Source: Patiria pectinifera
Lineage: Eukaryota; Echinodermata; Asteroidea; Valvatida; Asterinidae
Assembly: GCA_029964075.1 (NCBI GenBank)
Contig: CM057135.1
Span: 21,912,863-21,976,862 of the forward strand
DNA length: 64,000 nucleotides
Direction: 5' to 3'
Numbering within the stretch: position 1 is the first letter of the stretch; each line of letters opens with the position of its first letter. The position numbers and the translations under genes were made by a program. Below, in pieces: positions 11,616 through 20,884 of the stretch. The notes under the pieces were generated by a model. That model ran no database searches and had not been told where the DNA came from. It worked only from the letters and a program-made list of their open reading frames with translations.

Positions 11616-13010
11616 CTGAAACATTCAACCTATTTTTTTCTATGGCTTAAACATGAGCTTGTCTTCCCTGCCATTTGCATTGTCATCTTCGCTGGCATAT
11701 GGACTGTCATCTTCGCTGCCACTTGCATTGTCATTTGCATTGACAATGCAAATGGCACATTTGCTGTCATTTGCTGTCATCTCCGCTGTCATATTAATTT
11801 TCGTCTCTACTGTCATTTGCACAAAACATGTTACACTTTTGTAGAACGATTAGGAAACAATTAATTTTAACACTGAAACATTCAACCTAATTTTGTTCTC
11901 TGGCTTTAATATGTGCTTGTTGGCGACGACATTTGCATGGTCATCTTCTCTGTCATTTGCATTGTAATCTTCACTGTCATTTGCACACAGAAAAATTACA
12001 CTTTAAAGAACGATTAGGAAACAATTTTAACACTGAAATAATCCACTTAATTTTTGTTCTGGCTCAAACATGACTTTGTTGGCAACGACGTCTACAGAGG
12101 ATCATCATTGCCATCAAGCATAATTGGGACAACTATCCCATCACCCTGGTGTTTATTTGCGTCATTTTCATTGTCATCTGTGATGTCGCTTTCATTGTCA
12201 TCTTCGCTGTCATTTTCATTGTTTTCTTCACTGTCATTTGCACGGGAAATTGTTACACTTTAAAGAACGATTAGGAAACAATTTGTACACTGAGTCATTC
12301 AACTTAATTTTTGCTCTGGCTTAAACATCTGCTTGTTGGCGACGACTTCGACGAAGAATCTCTCGCCCCGCTTTGTCTATGGCCTATTGGCAGTTTCGCC
12401 ACTGATTGTCCTTCAGTGCCTCGGGCACTTGAACAATGCGAAAGAAATTGCTATGCACTTTTTGCAGTGTGTCTGCCTTCAGCTGAGCTCGCACACCTTG
12501 CGCACCACAGCGACTATAAGCCAACTCATCCTAAAGCTCAGCTAAAGGCATTGCACCCACAAACGCATCATCGTGGTTCCCTTCGTCGGCGGCGTCGCCA
12601 AGTACACCTCTGACTTAATTAAATTGTAACCCGGTTGCATCTGCTGTATCATTCCTTCAATAAGGTTTGTTCGATTGTTAAATTCTCTGCGAAAAACCCG
12701 CTGTTCTTCAAGAATTCTACTGGCCAAATCATGAATGCGATTGCCATCAAGCATAATTGGGACAACTTTCCCATCACCCTGGCGCTCAACTGCGTCATTT
12801 GCATTGTCATCTGTGTTGTCGCTTTCATTTTCCTCTTCACTGTCATCTTCGCTGTCATTTGTATTGTCTTCTGTGCTGTCCCCTTCGCTGTCATTTGCAC
12901 TGTCATCTTCATTGTCATTTGCATTGTCATCTTCACTTTCATTTGCACCCCCTCTTTACTGTCATTTGCAATGTCATCTTCACTTTCATTTTCCCCCTGT
13001 CTCTGCCCCC
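11560..13010 (+). repeat. Compound tandem repeat (TGTCATTTGCAT words in about 180-bp units)
   Basis: A unit with GAACGATTAGGAAACAATT, CACTGAAACATTCAACC and a GCTTGTTGGCGACGAC-type end recurs near 11575, 11835, 12005 and 12260. Each is followed by runs of the 12-13 bp word CATTGTCATCTTCGCTGT and variants. Repetitive open frames on both strands (for example 12649-13155) arise from this low complexity and are not genes. Confidence 0.8.
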
Positions 13011-13014
13011 TCCC

Positions 13015-13300
13015 AATGACACCCCCTCCCTTCCCAATGATCCCCCGCCCCCTAATAGATCCTTCTCCCAATATATCTGTCTCCCTCCCCAAATATATCT
13101 CCCCCCTCTAGCTCCCCAAATATATCTCTTCTCTCTCCGAGTTGTTATATTATAAGTGGGGGACAGGTACCAGACTTTACTTCTCCCCAATGATTTCCCG
13201 CTCCCACCCCCACCCCCACCCCTCCCAAAATATATCTCCCCCTCTAGCTCCCAAAATATCTCTCTCTCTCCGAGTTGTTATATTATAAGTGGAGGGTACG
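13015..13300 (+). repeat. CT-rich low-complexity repeat
   Basis: CCCAAATATATCTCCCCCTCTAG and CTCTCCGAGTTGTTATATTATAAGTGG recur twice (near 13090-13160 and 13220-13295) within pyrimidine-rich DNA. No gene. Confidence 0.7.
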
Positions 13301-13425
13301 GCGACAAACCCCATATCTCCCTCTGTCTAGGCACCAGACCAGGCTCTTACTAACTCTTTATTAAAGGGATAGAGAGGTTTTTATGATTGAAAACTTTATT
13401 TAAAAAAATAAATCATTTTTAATAA

Positions 13426-13866
13426 ATGAACCTCGAGCTATCTGATAAAACAAATCAGTGTGATCACCACATAATCATCGAGAATGGTTTTTAGTTTGTG
13501 AAACCTGCGGTGAAATAGTCTCACGTTACTTTGATTTTTCGGCAGAAAATGCGCAAGAAGATCGTATCAATTGGTCAATTTTAAAAAGAAATAAAAGAAA
13601 AACTGTGGAGAAACTTTTTTTTCTTCTGTGTGTCCAGAGCAAGACTCGGAAGATGTCCAAGAAACAATCAATAAATATAACGAGCTCGTTAATTACAAAA
13701 CATTGAGGGGATACGGATGCGTAAAACGGTCGTTAATAGCGGCGTGCTATCATTACGTCGTTGGATTAGACAAAGAACGAGTTAGAGATTAATTTAAAGT
13801 AACTCAAAATCAATTTAATAAGGCACTAAAAAGAAGGTATAACTTGGCGGATCGCTTTCATAATGT
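13426..13866 (+). pseudogene. TFIIB-like transcription factor, frameshifted
   Basis: The ATG at 13426 opens a short zinc-ribbon-like segment: a Cys-x-x-His pair (CDHH), then after a one-base frame change in the T-run near 13488-13492, VCETCGEIVSRYFDF. This is the C-x2-C/H spacing and GxxVCxxCG signature of TFIIB-type zinc ribbons. Further on, in another phase, GYGCVKRSLIAACYHYV followed by a polar helix looks like the cyclin fold of TFIIB (compare the archetypal K-x2-AA-x3-A pattern). A TAA interrupts at 13790-13792. It runs toward the next gene, whose stop is at 13867. In the element it would supply promoter recognition for its own genes. The family call is mine from motifs; the frame is broken. 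Confidence 0.55.
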
Positions 13867-14563
13867 TTATTCACTGAGATTCGAACTTGCAAGTTTTTCG
13901 ATGAGAGATTTTTTTTCTTTTGCCAGCCGTTCGTCTACCCGTTTTTTAACTTCTTTTTCAAAGTCTGTTTCGTTTTTAATTTTTTGAAGCTTTGTGCTGG
14001 TCTTAGTTCTATTTTTTTTGCTTAAGCTCGTTAAATTTTGCGAGCTCTCTCGTAATCAATAAGAACTCTTCGTGCGATATATCTCCGTCGTTGATGGCTT
14101 GAGACACGTATTCTTCAATCGTGTTAAGTTTGGAGTCTGCTAACATTTTAATCTGGTCGTGCTTTTTCAGCTTGGTGGATAATCGCTTAGACGCGATTCT
14201 AAGCAGAATATCTACACCAAAAGCGCTTATAAACGTTCCTTCTAACACCAATCCAACGGGGGCTGATATAACACCCAAGAGAGCGGGAATACTGACAGCC
14301 CCCGCTATAGCCCCCAATCCTTCTAATCCTATCTCTACATAATTAATAGTGTCGATCACTCTCTTTATTTTTTTATAAGTGCGCTCTCGGTGGTCTCTCT
14401 CTTTCAAGATTGAAGATCGAATCTCTTTAATCTTTTTAAGTCTGTACCCTTTTGTTTCTTCGTTTCTATTTAATCGGAGTACATCTCCAGAAATTGTTTC
14501 TTCGTTTCTATTTAATCGGAGTACATCTCCAGAAATGTCGGGGTATAATACATTATTACTCAT
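13867..14563 (-). pseudogene. Conserved Polinton-associated membrane/coiled protein
   Basis: The start is ATG 14563, directly behind the promoter word at 14564-14580. An exact 14-residue repeat (SGDVLRLNRNEETI/K) comes first, from a 42-bp tandem duplication at 14462-14545. A basic helical part and a long hydrophobic stretch (about residues 78-125) with Gly-Ala-rich segments follow, then an acidic helix (YVSQAINDGDISHEEF). The frame stops at 14009, but a one-base change in the A8 run at 14010-14020 would continue it through a lysine/glutamate coiled-coil tail ending at 13867. The function is unknown. Similar proteins are, as far as I recall, common in cnidarian and other invertebrate Polinton-like loci. 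Confidence 0.6.
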
Positions 14564-14580
14564 GTTTTAATATAAAAAGA
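14564..14580 (-). promoter_or_regulatory. Element promoter word TCTTTTTATATTAAAAC
   Basis: It lies immediately upstream of the ATG at 14563. The same 17 bases occur upstream of the oppositely oriented gene at 16233 (16203-16219). Closely similar words precede the integrase and another small gene, so it is likely a core promoter of the element. Confidence 0.6.
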
Positions 14581-14588
14581 TTTTAAAA

Positions 14589-14838
14589 TTAAAAGATCTC
14601 CAACTCTATTATTATACTCACACCCTTGTTGTTGATGATCTGTCCTTTTTCACCTATGATTGAAAATGTCAGTTTGTCGATTATACCGTTTTTAAGTTTT
14701 TTGAAATCCTCGACTCTATCAGGCTCGGGTCCGCGCGTACCCACGGGGACGATTTTCAAGATGTCAGACGGCCGACCATCAAGGAAATTTTCACTCGTAC
14801 TTAATTCGTCACCGTTTTCACGAACAGCCACATACTAT
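14589..14838 (-). CDS. Polinton-like hypothetical protein, C-terminal part
   Basis: An 80-codon open frame ending in a beta-strand-rich segment (KLTFSIIGEKGQIINNKGVSIIIELEIF region). It resembles the end of a capsid or fibre-type jelly-roll protein by pattern only. It is probably the 3' part of a longer gene, since it begins at the edge of the repeat insertion 14839-15425; the sequence at its 5' edge (CGTTTTCACGAA) recurs inverted at the other side of that insertion. The function is unknown. Confidence 0.45.
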
Positions 14839-15425
14839 ATATATTATGTTGATTTTGAAGAAAAGTGTTTTCGAGATAATCGCAAAAGAAGTTTCTCATA
14901 TTTTAAAACTTCAAGAAATACTACTTTGCAACAACTTTGTGCAGCAAGGAAACCATCACACGATTCTACGAGAGCTGAAGTTTTACATGAACCTGGTAAT
15001 CAGACTTAATACAGCAGTTAATTAATAAAAATTAATTAGTAAAGATATGTGGCTCTTCGTGAAAACGCAAATTTAGGTTTTTGGCCTTTTCTGTTCAACG
15101 TGTATTTCTATAGGTGCGCGTGAGTACGCGCGCGCAGCTGAAAATGTAACAAAGATATGTGGCTCTTCGTGAAAACTCAAATCTCATTTGACCTACTTTT
15201 ACGTATTTCCGTGCAATGGGTTTTGTACGCGTTCAAAGGGCCAAAATGTATGTGGCTCTTTGTGAAAACGCAAAATGCATTTATCGAGATTTCTGCCCCT
15301 TGCAACATTAATGTAACTTAGAAATGAATGATGTTTTGCTTATAGAAACATGTCAAAATGGTTAAGTACATTGTTTTAATGCGAAATATTGAAAAAAATC
15401 ATAATCGAAAAAAAGAGTAATTTTT
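14839..15425 (+). repeat. Insertion with GTGGCTCTTCGTGAAAACG repeats
   Basis: The word TGTGGCTCTTCGTGAAAAC recurs near 15050, 15155, 15250 and, extended by GGTGACGAATTG, near 15430, about 100 bp apart. The extended form is also present inverted at the start of the frame 14589-14838. The block interrupts element genes and has no supported frame of its own. A related word (TTCGTGAAAACGGTGACAAC) is found near 45404. Confidence 0.6.
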
Positions 15426-15439
15426 GACATACGTGGCTC

Positions 15440-16191
15440 TTCGTGAAAACGGTGACGAATTGCGGGCAGCGAATAAACAAAAATTTAAACAGATTAACGT
15501 CGTAAGACCTCGTATACACCACTTTGGGTATCAGTCTTCCTTTGGGTAAATTAAGTAATCGACAATCTTCTCTGTTTAAACGCAATTTGAGATTGACGTC
15601 GGTCACCACCAACGTCACCTTTTTAGATTCTCTAAATATTCTAAACTTACCCCGGGTATATAATTTAAAATGAAATCGAACCAATCGACGTCGTACCACC
15701 CAGGTGGGATGGTGACCGAACCGGTGACTCCGGCTAGTAACGGCGCTAAAAGACTCGAGGAAATATTAAAATCTAAAGTATCACCTTTCAATTATTTGTT
15801 CTTTTTCTTTTTCGATCGATTCTAAAGCAGAGTCCGGTCTATCTTCTTCGTATGCTTCTAAAAGATCGTTTATAACTCTATTGAAAGTATTTTCGTCTCT
15901 AATTAAAAAGTCATAGGGTATCGCAGGTATCACCGATTCAATAAAATCTCTATCTGTTCTTAGTTCTCTATCTGAGTCAACCTGTTCGTATCTTCTACCA
16001 TCATCAGGTCTTTCAGCGGGTCTCCCCTCTGTATTCGTATACCAATCAATCTCCGTGGCGCTGGAAATATTAAAATATCCGGGGTTAAACATGACCCTTT
16101 TTACGCGTACAGATTTTTGACCGTTTAAATTATCTACGACGTCTTCTAATTTAAACGTCTGCTCATTTTGAAACGAGTGAAATGAATGCAT
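15440..16191 (-). pseudogene. Polinton-like hypothetical protein, about 240 aa, frameshifted
   Basis: The start is ATG 16191 (MHSFHSFQNEQ). The first 136 codons are open and acidic at the end (EDRPDSALESIEKEKEQ). After a frame change near 15785 the sequence encodes a hydrophobic segment (SSSLLAPLLAGVTGSVTIPP), and after another near 15635 a basic segment rich in Leu/Val. The arrangement of a soluble head, then a Gly/Pro-rich hydrophobic part, could suit a minor capsid or penton-like protein, but I do not recognise the family. It is divergent from the gene starting at 16233; the two starts lie within 45 bp, so they share a promoter region. Confidence 0.5.
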
Positions 16192-16202
16192 TTATTTTAA
16201 AG

Positions 16203-16219
16203 TCTTTTTATATTAAAAC
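16203..16219 (+). promoter_or_regulatory. Element promoter word TCTTTTTATATTAAAAC
   Basis: It is identical over 17 bases to the word at 14564-14580 and ends 13 bases before the chosen ATG at 16233. It lies in the short interval between two divergent genes. Confidence 0.6.
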
Positions 16220-16232
16220 TGAAACTAAAATA

Positions 16233-17682
16233 ATGACTGATTTCAAGTCGTTAAAAAAGCAGATACAAAGTATAGCCGATCAGGTAACGCATCAAGTAAA
16301 TCAAAATGTAGCCAAGGCAAACGAGCTAAAGCATAAATTTGCATCTCAAGCAAAGTTTTTAAACAGCACTAAACCCAGTGAACTGGAAGTTATAGTTAAT
16401 AATACCAACGGGTTTTTAACCTTGTTCCCCGACTTAACCTCAGACTATAAATTGCCTCGCATCACAACGGACGAGGATGTAGATCGTTGGAAATCACACC
16501 CCATGTCGTTTTATCAAAATCAGTTAAATTGTGCGATCTACTGCGCTACTACAGGCTGCAGTGTTGGATTCGATCTTTTAAACGCGAGCCACCATTACGT
16601 TTGGGCCATGTTTAACTTTCATTTATATTTTACGGTTAGAAAGATGCTGTACGACTTTGCCGCTCCTTTACCGGGAGATGACGCATTTAAAGCTCTAGAC
16701 AACAGTTATAATCTCAGAGCTTCTACGGATACCTGTTTGTTGTTTGGCATAGATCACAACAAGTCTTTTAAACAGACGAGAGACACAAACTCTAACGGTT
16801 TAGGTATAGCTTATTACTGGGACACGTCTTACGTACCCGTACCCGGAAACGATTATGATACAACCGACCTTAATCTCGAGTATAGTCAGTATCGTAAAAA
16901 TATGATGGGTGGAACTAAAATGGGGTTTGGTTTGGAAGATCCGCCCAAGGGTTCGGGGCGTTACAGCGATTACACCGTAGCCTTTATCGAACAAAATAAA
17001 TCGGTACAAAAGGCTTGGTTAGATTTTATACCCAACACGAGTTCGTTTACCCCCGCGGGAATCATAAAGATCAACGAATCGATCAGATCTTACGTGTACG
17101 CTTTACTCGGTGCGCAGGCTCAAACAAAAAACGAGCGTATTATCACCGGGCACCGGATTAGACGCTCAGAGACAATTTAACGTCATCGTTGAAGATATCA
17201 TCAATGCAGTAGACGACATGGAAACGAGTATCAATCAATTTCAAGACTCTTTGCAGTATGCCAGAACGCCTTTAAATTTTGTCGTGAAACCGGGGTTGTA
17301 TTTAATTCCATCGGATATAAACTTGATGTTTGGAACGCACGACGGCTATAACGACAATCTTCAAATCGCTACCCAGATTATGAAAACTGGTTTGGTTCCA
17401 GATTTAAACTCACAACCTCAACCGGACGACTCTTTTGATGAAACTGATTACGTCGCGCCACCAACACCCCCAGAGCCTATGACGAACGATGTTGTATCAC
17501 CAACACCAGCACCTACACCCTCACCAACACCAGCACCAGCACCCTCACCTACAGTTTTAACCCAAGAGCCCACTAAATTACAAACTCACCAAGACGAAAA
17601 ATTATCGTTGACGGTAGGAATGTTGGCTATCGTTGGTATGGGTATTTTGACTTACGAGGCAACGCGAAAAGTCACACTCTAA
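16233..17682 (+). pseudogene. Large conserved Polinton-like protein, possible structural protein
   Basis: The start was chosen at 16233 because the promoter word is just upstream; an in-frame ATG at 16182 overlaps the divergent gene. The first segment has an N-terminal helix (KKQIQSIADQV) and an aromatic block (MSFYQNQLNCAIYCATTGC... FHLYFTVRKML). A frame change at the A6 run 17126-17131 splits it from the second segment, which has a helical part, a Pro/Thr/Ala linker (PAPTPSPTPAPAPSPT) and a C-terminal hydrophobic helix (LSLTVGMLAIVGMGILTYEA), likely membrane-anchoring. Total about 483 codons. I recall similar proteins in cnidarian Polinton-like loci, without a known function. Confidence 0.6.
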
Positions 17683-17693
17683 TCACAACACAC

Positions 17694-17738
17694 AAAAAAT
17701 AAGCCTTACCAACTTTGTGCTGGTAAGGCTTATTTTTT
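17694..17738. terminator. Perfect 18-bp hairpin between convergent genes
   Basis: The left arm AAAAAATAAGCCTTACCA (17694-17711) and right arm TGGTAAGGCTTATTTTTT (17721-17738) are exact reverse complements around a 9-base loop. It sits 12 bp after the stop of the plus-strand gene and 12 bp before the stop of the minus-strand gene, so it can serve both. The form matches bidirectional terminators and the hairpin polyadenylation signals described for mimivirus. The role here is inferred. Confidence 0.65.
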
Positions 17739-17749
17739 TTAAAAACCTA

Positions 17750-18523
17750 CTACCATCGTTTTTGTAGGTACGCAAACACCAAGGCTCCCACACCCAAAAA
17801 CAAAGCCCATACGTGCTCGGCCAACCACGATACAGACTTACTCAGCGCGTTAAATATCCAACTGAGTACGCTAGCTATGATACCCGGCAGAGCACCCAAC
17901 GCGCTCACTCCGAGTTTTTTAAGAGCAGATGCAAAATTAGCGAGTTGTTTTGAAATCCACTCTTTGATACCGCCTTTTGGTGGTGTTGGTGTAGGTGTTG
18001 GCGATGGTGTGGTTGGGGCACCCACACCTCTCACGCTAGCGACGATGCTACTCACTATCGTGCTGATGGCTAAACTGAAAGCGGCTAAAATACTCACTAT
18101 GGTCACACCTTGTTCTCTAAACAGAGTTCTAATCTTTTCTGCCAGAGTCGTGTCGCCGCCTAATATTTTATTAATCGTTTCTTTTATTCTAGCGATCTGA
18201 CTTTTGAGCCCTAGTTCGCTGGCTTTTGCGGCTTCTAATCTGGCAGATCTTTCAACGTTCAAGTCGCTCAATTTATCGTTTAACTCTCGTCGACCCTCTT
18301 TGCTGTAAGATTCGTCGAGTTCTTGTCTCGTGGCTGCAATCTCTCGGTCGAATTCAGTGAGACGCGCTAAATTAAGTTCTAGGTTACCTCTCAACGTCTG
18401 AAGACTTTTATCTAAACCCCGGAGTTCTCTGTAATTCAATCCTTCTGTTTGAGCGCCGGTGTCGCGTTGTAAATCGTCTATAATCTCGATTACCTCATCG
18501 GTGACTCTGGGTAGTTCTGTCAT
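17750..18523 (-). CDS. Coiled-coil, two-membrane-segment Polinton-like protein
   Basis: Intact, 257 residues. Residues 1-115 are a long charged helical region (coiled coil) with regular Leu and Glu/Arg spacing. They are followed by KILGGDTTLAEKIRTLF and a hydrophobic segment (VTIVSILAAFSLAISTIVSSI). A Pro/Thr linker (TTPSPTPTPTPPKGG) leads to an amphipathic part and a final hydrophobic segment ending AYLQKRW. This layout is characteristic of a protein I recall from Polinton/adintovirus-like loci of invertebrates, of unknown function, possibly a virion membrane or fibre-anchoring protein. One of the few undamaged frames in the element. It is convergent with the gene at 16233. Confidence 0.65.
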   Translation of the reverse strand: MTELPRVTDEVIEIIDDLQRDTGAQTEGLNYRELRGLDKSLQTLRGNLELNLARLTEFDREIAATRQELDESYSKEGRRELNDKLSDLNVERSARLEAAKASELGLKSQIARIKETINKILGGDTTLAEKIRTLFREQGVTIVSILAAFSLAISTIVSSIVASVRGVGAPTTPSPTPTPTPPKGGIKEWISKQLANFASALKKLGVSALGALPGIIASVLSWIFNALSKSVSWLAEHVWALFLGVGALVFAYLQKRW

Positions 18524-18949
18524 GGGGATACTCTCGGTATCGATAGCAGTTGTTGACTTTGATCGTCACAGAGTGTCTTACGTTCATAATGCGTAAAACC
18601 TAATTTGTGTCTAATACAATCTCTACCGTTTAAACCTATCTTTCTTACATTTAACTCTATAGTCCTCATAAAATAAACCGTCTTTTTTGAGAATAAATTT
18701 TTCGAATCTCGGAGATATTGGTTTTTCGTATATGTTATAAGTATCGTAAAACTCATCAACGCGCCCATTAGTGACCATGCTTCTTCCTTGATATAAAACC
18801 TCATCTATGTCGGTAGTTGGGATGGGTGTATCAGGGGTATCAAAAGTATTGTCCCAATCCAGATTGGTTTCTTCTACATCATCATCATCTAAGTTAATGT
18901 CAGGTGGATCTTCGTATACGGTGACATGGTCAAAACCTCCTTCAGCCAT
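18520..18949 (-). pseudogene. Acidic Polinton-like protein, frameshifted
   Basis: The ATG at 18949 is preceded by ATTAAATAA, giving the TAAATG start context seen at other genes here. The N-terminal half is strikingly acidic (PDINLDDDDVEETNLDWDN). It continues to a basic stretch, where a frame change near 18630-18665 carries it into a Cys/His-containing tail (GRDCIRHKLGFTHYE) ending at 18520. It overlaps the start of the next gene by four bases. The function is unknown. Confidence 0.5.
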
Positions 18950-18971
18950 TTATTTAATACTCCTATTTAAA

Positions 18972-19214
18972 TTATGCCGTTTTCATTATACTGCCCGGTA
19001 GTATACCCTGGGTCACCAACCTATTTTGTGTGGCCAGAGCTCCACTTATAATACCCGTCAACTTACCCATATCTTCTACGCTTAGTTTGTCTAAATCCGG
19101 CGCTTTCATTTTGAGTAGTTTATTTCCTACCATGGCGTATCCCATCGAAAGACCCGATATGACGGCTCCGTGGTAAATCGTATTAGCTATTCCGTTGGTG
19201 TCAAAGTTACTCAT
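18972..19214 (-). CDS. Small 80-aa Polinton-like protein
   Basis: Intact. The sequence has a Gly/Ala-rich, moderately hydrophobic helix (TIYHGAVISGLSMGYAMVG) and a second helix (GKLTGIISGALATQNRLV). Small size, two hydrophobic helices and position among structural genes suggest a minor virion membrane protein. A promoter-like word (TTATATTAAAAAC) is directly upstream of the ATG. I recall similar short proteins from other Polinton-like loci; the function is unknown. Confidence 0.55.
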   Translation of the reverse strand: MSNFDTNGIANTIYHGAVISGLSMGYAMVGNKLLKMKAPDLDKLSVEDMGKLTGIISGALATQNRLVTQGILPGSIMKTA

Positions 19215-19230
19215 CGTTTTTAATATAACA
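19215..19230 (-). promoter_or_regulatory. Element promoter word TTATATTAAAAAC
   Basis: It directly precedes the ATG at 19214. It shares the TTATATTAAA core with the words upstream of 14563, 16233 and 22803. Confidence 0.5.
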
Positions 19231-19247
19231 ATTTTTAAATTGCTGGT

Positions 19248-19631
19248 TTATTCCATGTCTAGCGTTTTTGGGGCGCTGGGTGTAGTGGGTTGCGTGACTA
19301 CCGGCACTGGCTGTACTACCGGCGCAGTTGCCTTACTGTTTAGTACCAGCAACCCCACTCCTATTATCGACGCTATAGCCCCCCACATCGCCCAAGAGCT
19401 GTAGTCTGGTGGGCTCGTAGCGTCGTCCGATGTTACGTCCATTTTTGCTAATTTTAATTTCATCTGTCTATTGTGCTCGGCTAAAGCTTTACCCTGCTGT
19501 ATTCGTTTAGGATTTTTAGACTTGGTCACTCTCGTTACCGTCGGTGATGACGTTGTTTTTATCGGTTGGGGCGTCTCTGTCTCTGATGGTTGAGCGGCAG
19601 GCGTTGCTGTTGCTGCTTTCTGATCTTCCAT
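19248..19631 (-). CDS. Small membrane-anchored Polinton-like protein, 127 aa
   Basis: Intact. The Ala/Thr/Pro-rich low-complexity head (KAATATPAAQPSETETPQP) is followed by a conserved-looking basic segment (KSKNPKRIQQGKALAEHNRQ) and a C-terminal transmembrane helix (WAMWGAIASIIGVGLLVL). The tail is again Pro/Val/Thr-rich. The ATG has the TAAATG context (AATAAATGG). The function is unknown; a single-pass virion protein is plausible. Confidence 0.55.
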   Translation of the reverse strand: MEDQKAATATPAAQPSETETPQPIKTTSSPTVTRVTKSKNPKRIQQGKALAEHNRQMKLKLAKMDVTSDDATSPPDYSSWAMWGAIASIIGVGLLVLNSKATAPVVQPVPVVTQPTTPSAPKTLDME

Positions 19632-20094
19632 TTATTATATTAGGTTTATTAAATTTCAAATGTTTTGTTGTGAAAATCGTAGCAACTAGGGGTAATATTA
19701 AAGTTCCGTAATTGTAACAAACGTCGCTCAACATACCAGCCATACTCGCGCATATAATAGGATCAGAACTCAAGTCGTTGGTGAGTTCTTCTTCAGAATC
19801 TATAGTGATGTTATATCCTAAAACTTGTACGGGTGTAACAACGGCTAACACTCTCGAAAATAGACTTAAAGTGTATTTACCAATGGTTTTAACAATTTCA
19901 ATTCCAAATTTAGTTTCATACAGATGATACAGCTTTTCGAGTTCTTTACTGTCAAGAGCTTCGATATGTTTAACGGTGTATTCCTTTCCCAAGTACTTTC
20001 TAGAGTTTCCGGCTGCTACGACACCTCACAACCGATCTTTATGTTCTGCGTTGTGATCTTGTTCGTTCGTTAAAGTAAGTTTTAGGTCCTCCAT
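19516..20094 (-). pseudogene. Polinton-like hypothetical protein, one in-frame stop
   Basis: The start ATG 20094 lies in AATTAAATGG context. After 22 codons an in-frame TGA at 20026-20028 interrupts, then the frame stays open. The middle part is helical, with a segment that could be membrane-associated (YTLSLFSRVLAVVTPVQVLG) and another hydrophobic end (YGTLILPLVATIFT). The last 35 codons overlap the start of the next gene and may be read-through after a lost stop near 19640. No family recognised. Confidence 0.5.
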
Positions 20095-20178
20095 TTAATT
20101 AGAAACGAATTTAATTTTGTTGTAGCTTTTGCAACTTTGTTACAAAAGCAAAGGTATTCCTAGGTGTAAAACGATAGA

Positions 20179-20845
20179 TTAAGCGATATGATAATAATAG
20201 CCAAAAACTGCAAATACTCGAATATTGCTATCATTTATTAACATAAATAGCTCGTAACTAACTGGAGGTCCGGTGGATACGACCAATTTACTATATTTCA
20301 CATCTCTCAAACGTCGTTTTATATAATCTCGTTCTTCAATCGGTACGACGTCATTTTCGTCTAACGCTTGATCAAACGATGTTTTATCTTTGCAGTAAAA
20401 TAACGCCAACCAAGCTGTGTTTTCTCTATAACCTTTTAAAACGCTGTTGTACTTTTGAGTCAATAACCAGCAGTTGTGATTTATGTGTCTTCCGCTAAAC
20501 GCCATCTTGCTTAAAGCGCACGTCTTTTTACGATATTTAATCTCTTGATCTGAAGAGCAATTGTCCAAGATAAACAGCGTAGCAACACCTTCGAATATTT
20601 TCCTGTAAAAACCGATCGCTTCGTTGAGCGTCATCTTGTACAATTCCGGATCGCAGAGATATACCTCGGGATCTGCGTGAATCCATTTTCTTTCGATGTA
20701 CGTTTTGTTTTTAAATAAGGTAGGGCAAATGATGATTATCGCTTCAAATTTATTTTTATAGTCCGACTCTAACAGATCTAAAATCCATTTGGTTTTTACC
20801 CGAATTTGTTTTGCCGAAGATTAAAGCGCAATGCGGTTGTGCCAT
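20179..20845 (-). pseudogene. FtsK/HerA-type packaging ATPase, one frameshift
   Basis: A genome-packaging ATPase of the A32/FtsK-HerA class, expected in Polintons. The start was chosen at 20845, where a short head leads straight into the Walker A motif GKTNSGK. A one-base change in the T5 run 20793-20797 (A5 on the coding strand) shifts the frame just after it. The remaining frame holds the Walker B pattern VATLFILDN and a downstream SGRHINHNCWLLTQ segment matching the sensor region of these ATPases. Length about 220 codons, normal for the family. The frame break makes this copy inactive as sequenced. Confidence 0.8.
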
Positions 20846-20884
20846 TTTAACTTGACAGAGATTTAAAATTTCCGTCTTCCAAGT

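Noticed and set aside
12649..13155. Open frames rich in His/Cys/Leu or Met/Thr
   Set aside because: Low-complexity translations of the TGTCATTTGCAT and CT-rich repeats; mirrored on both strands.
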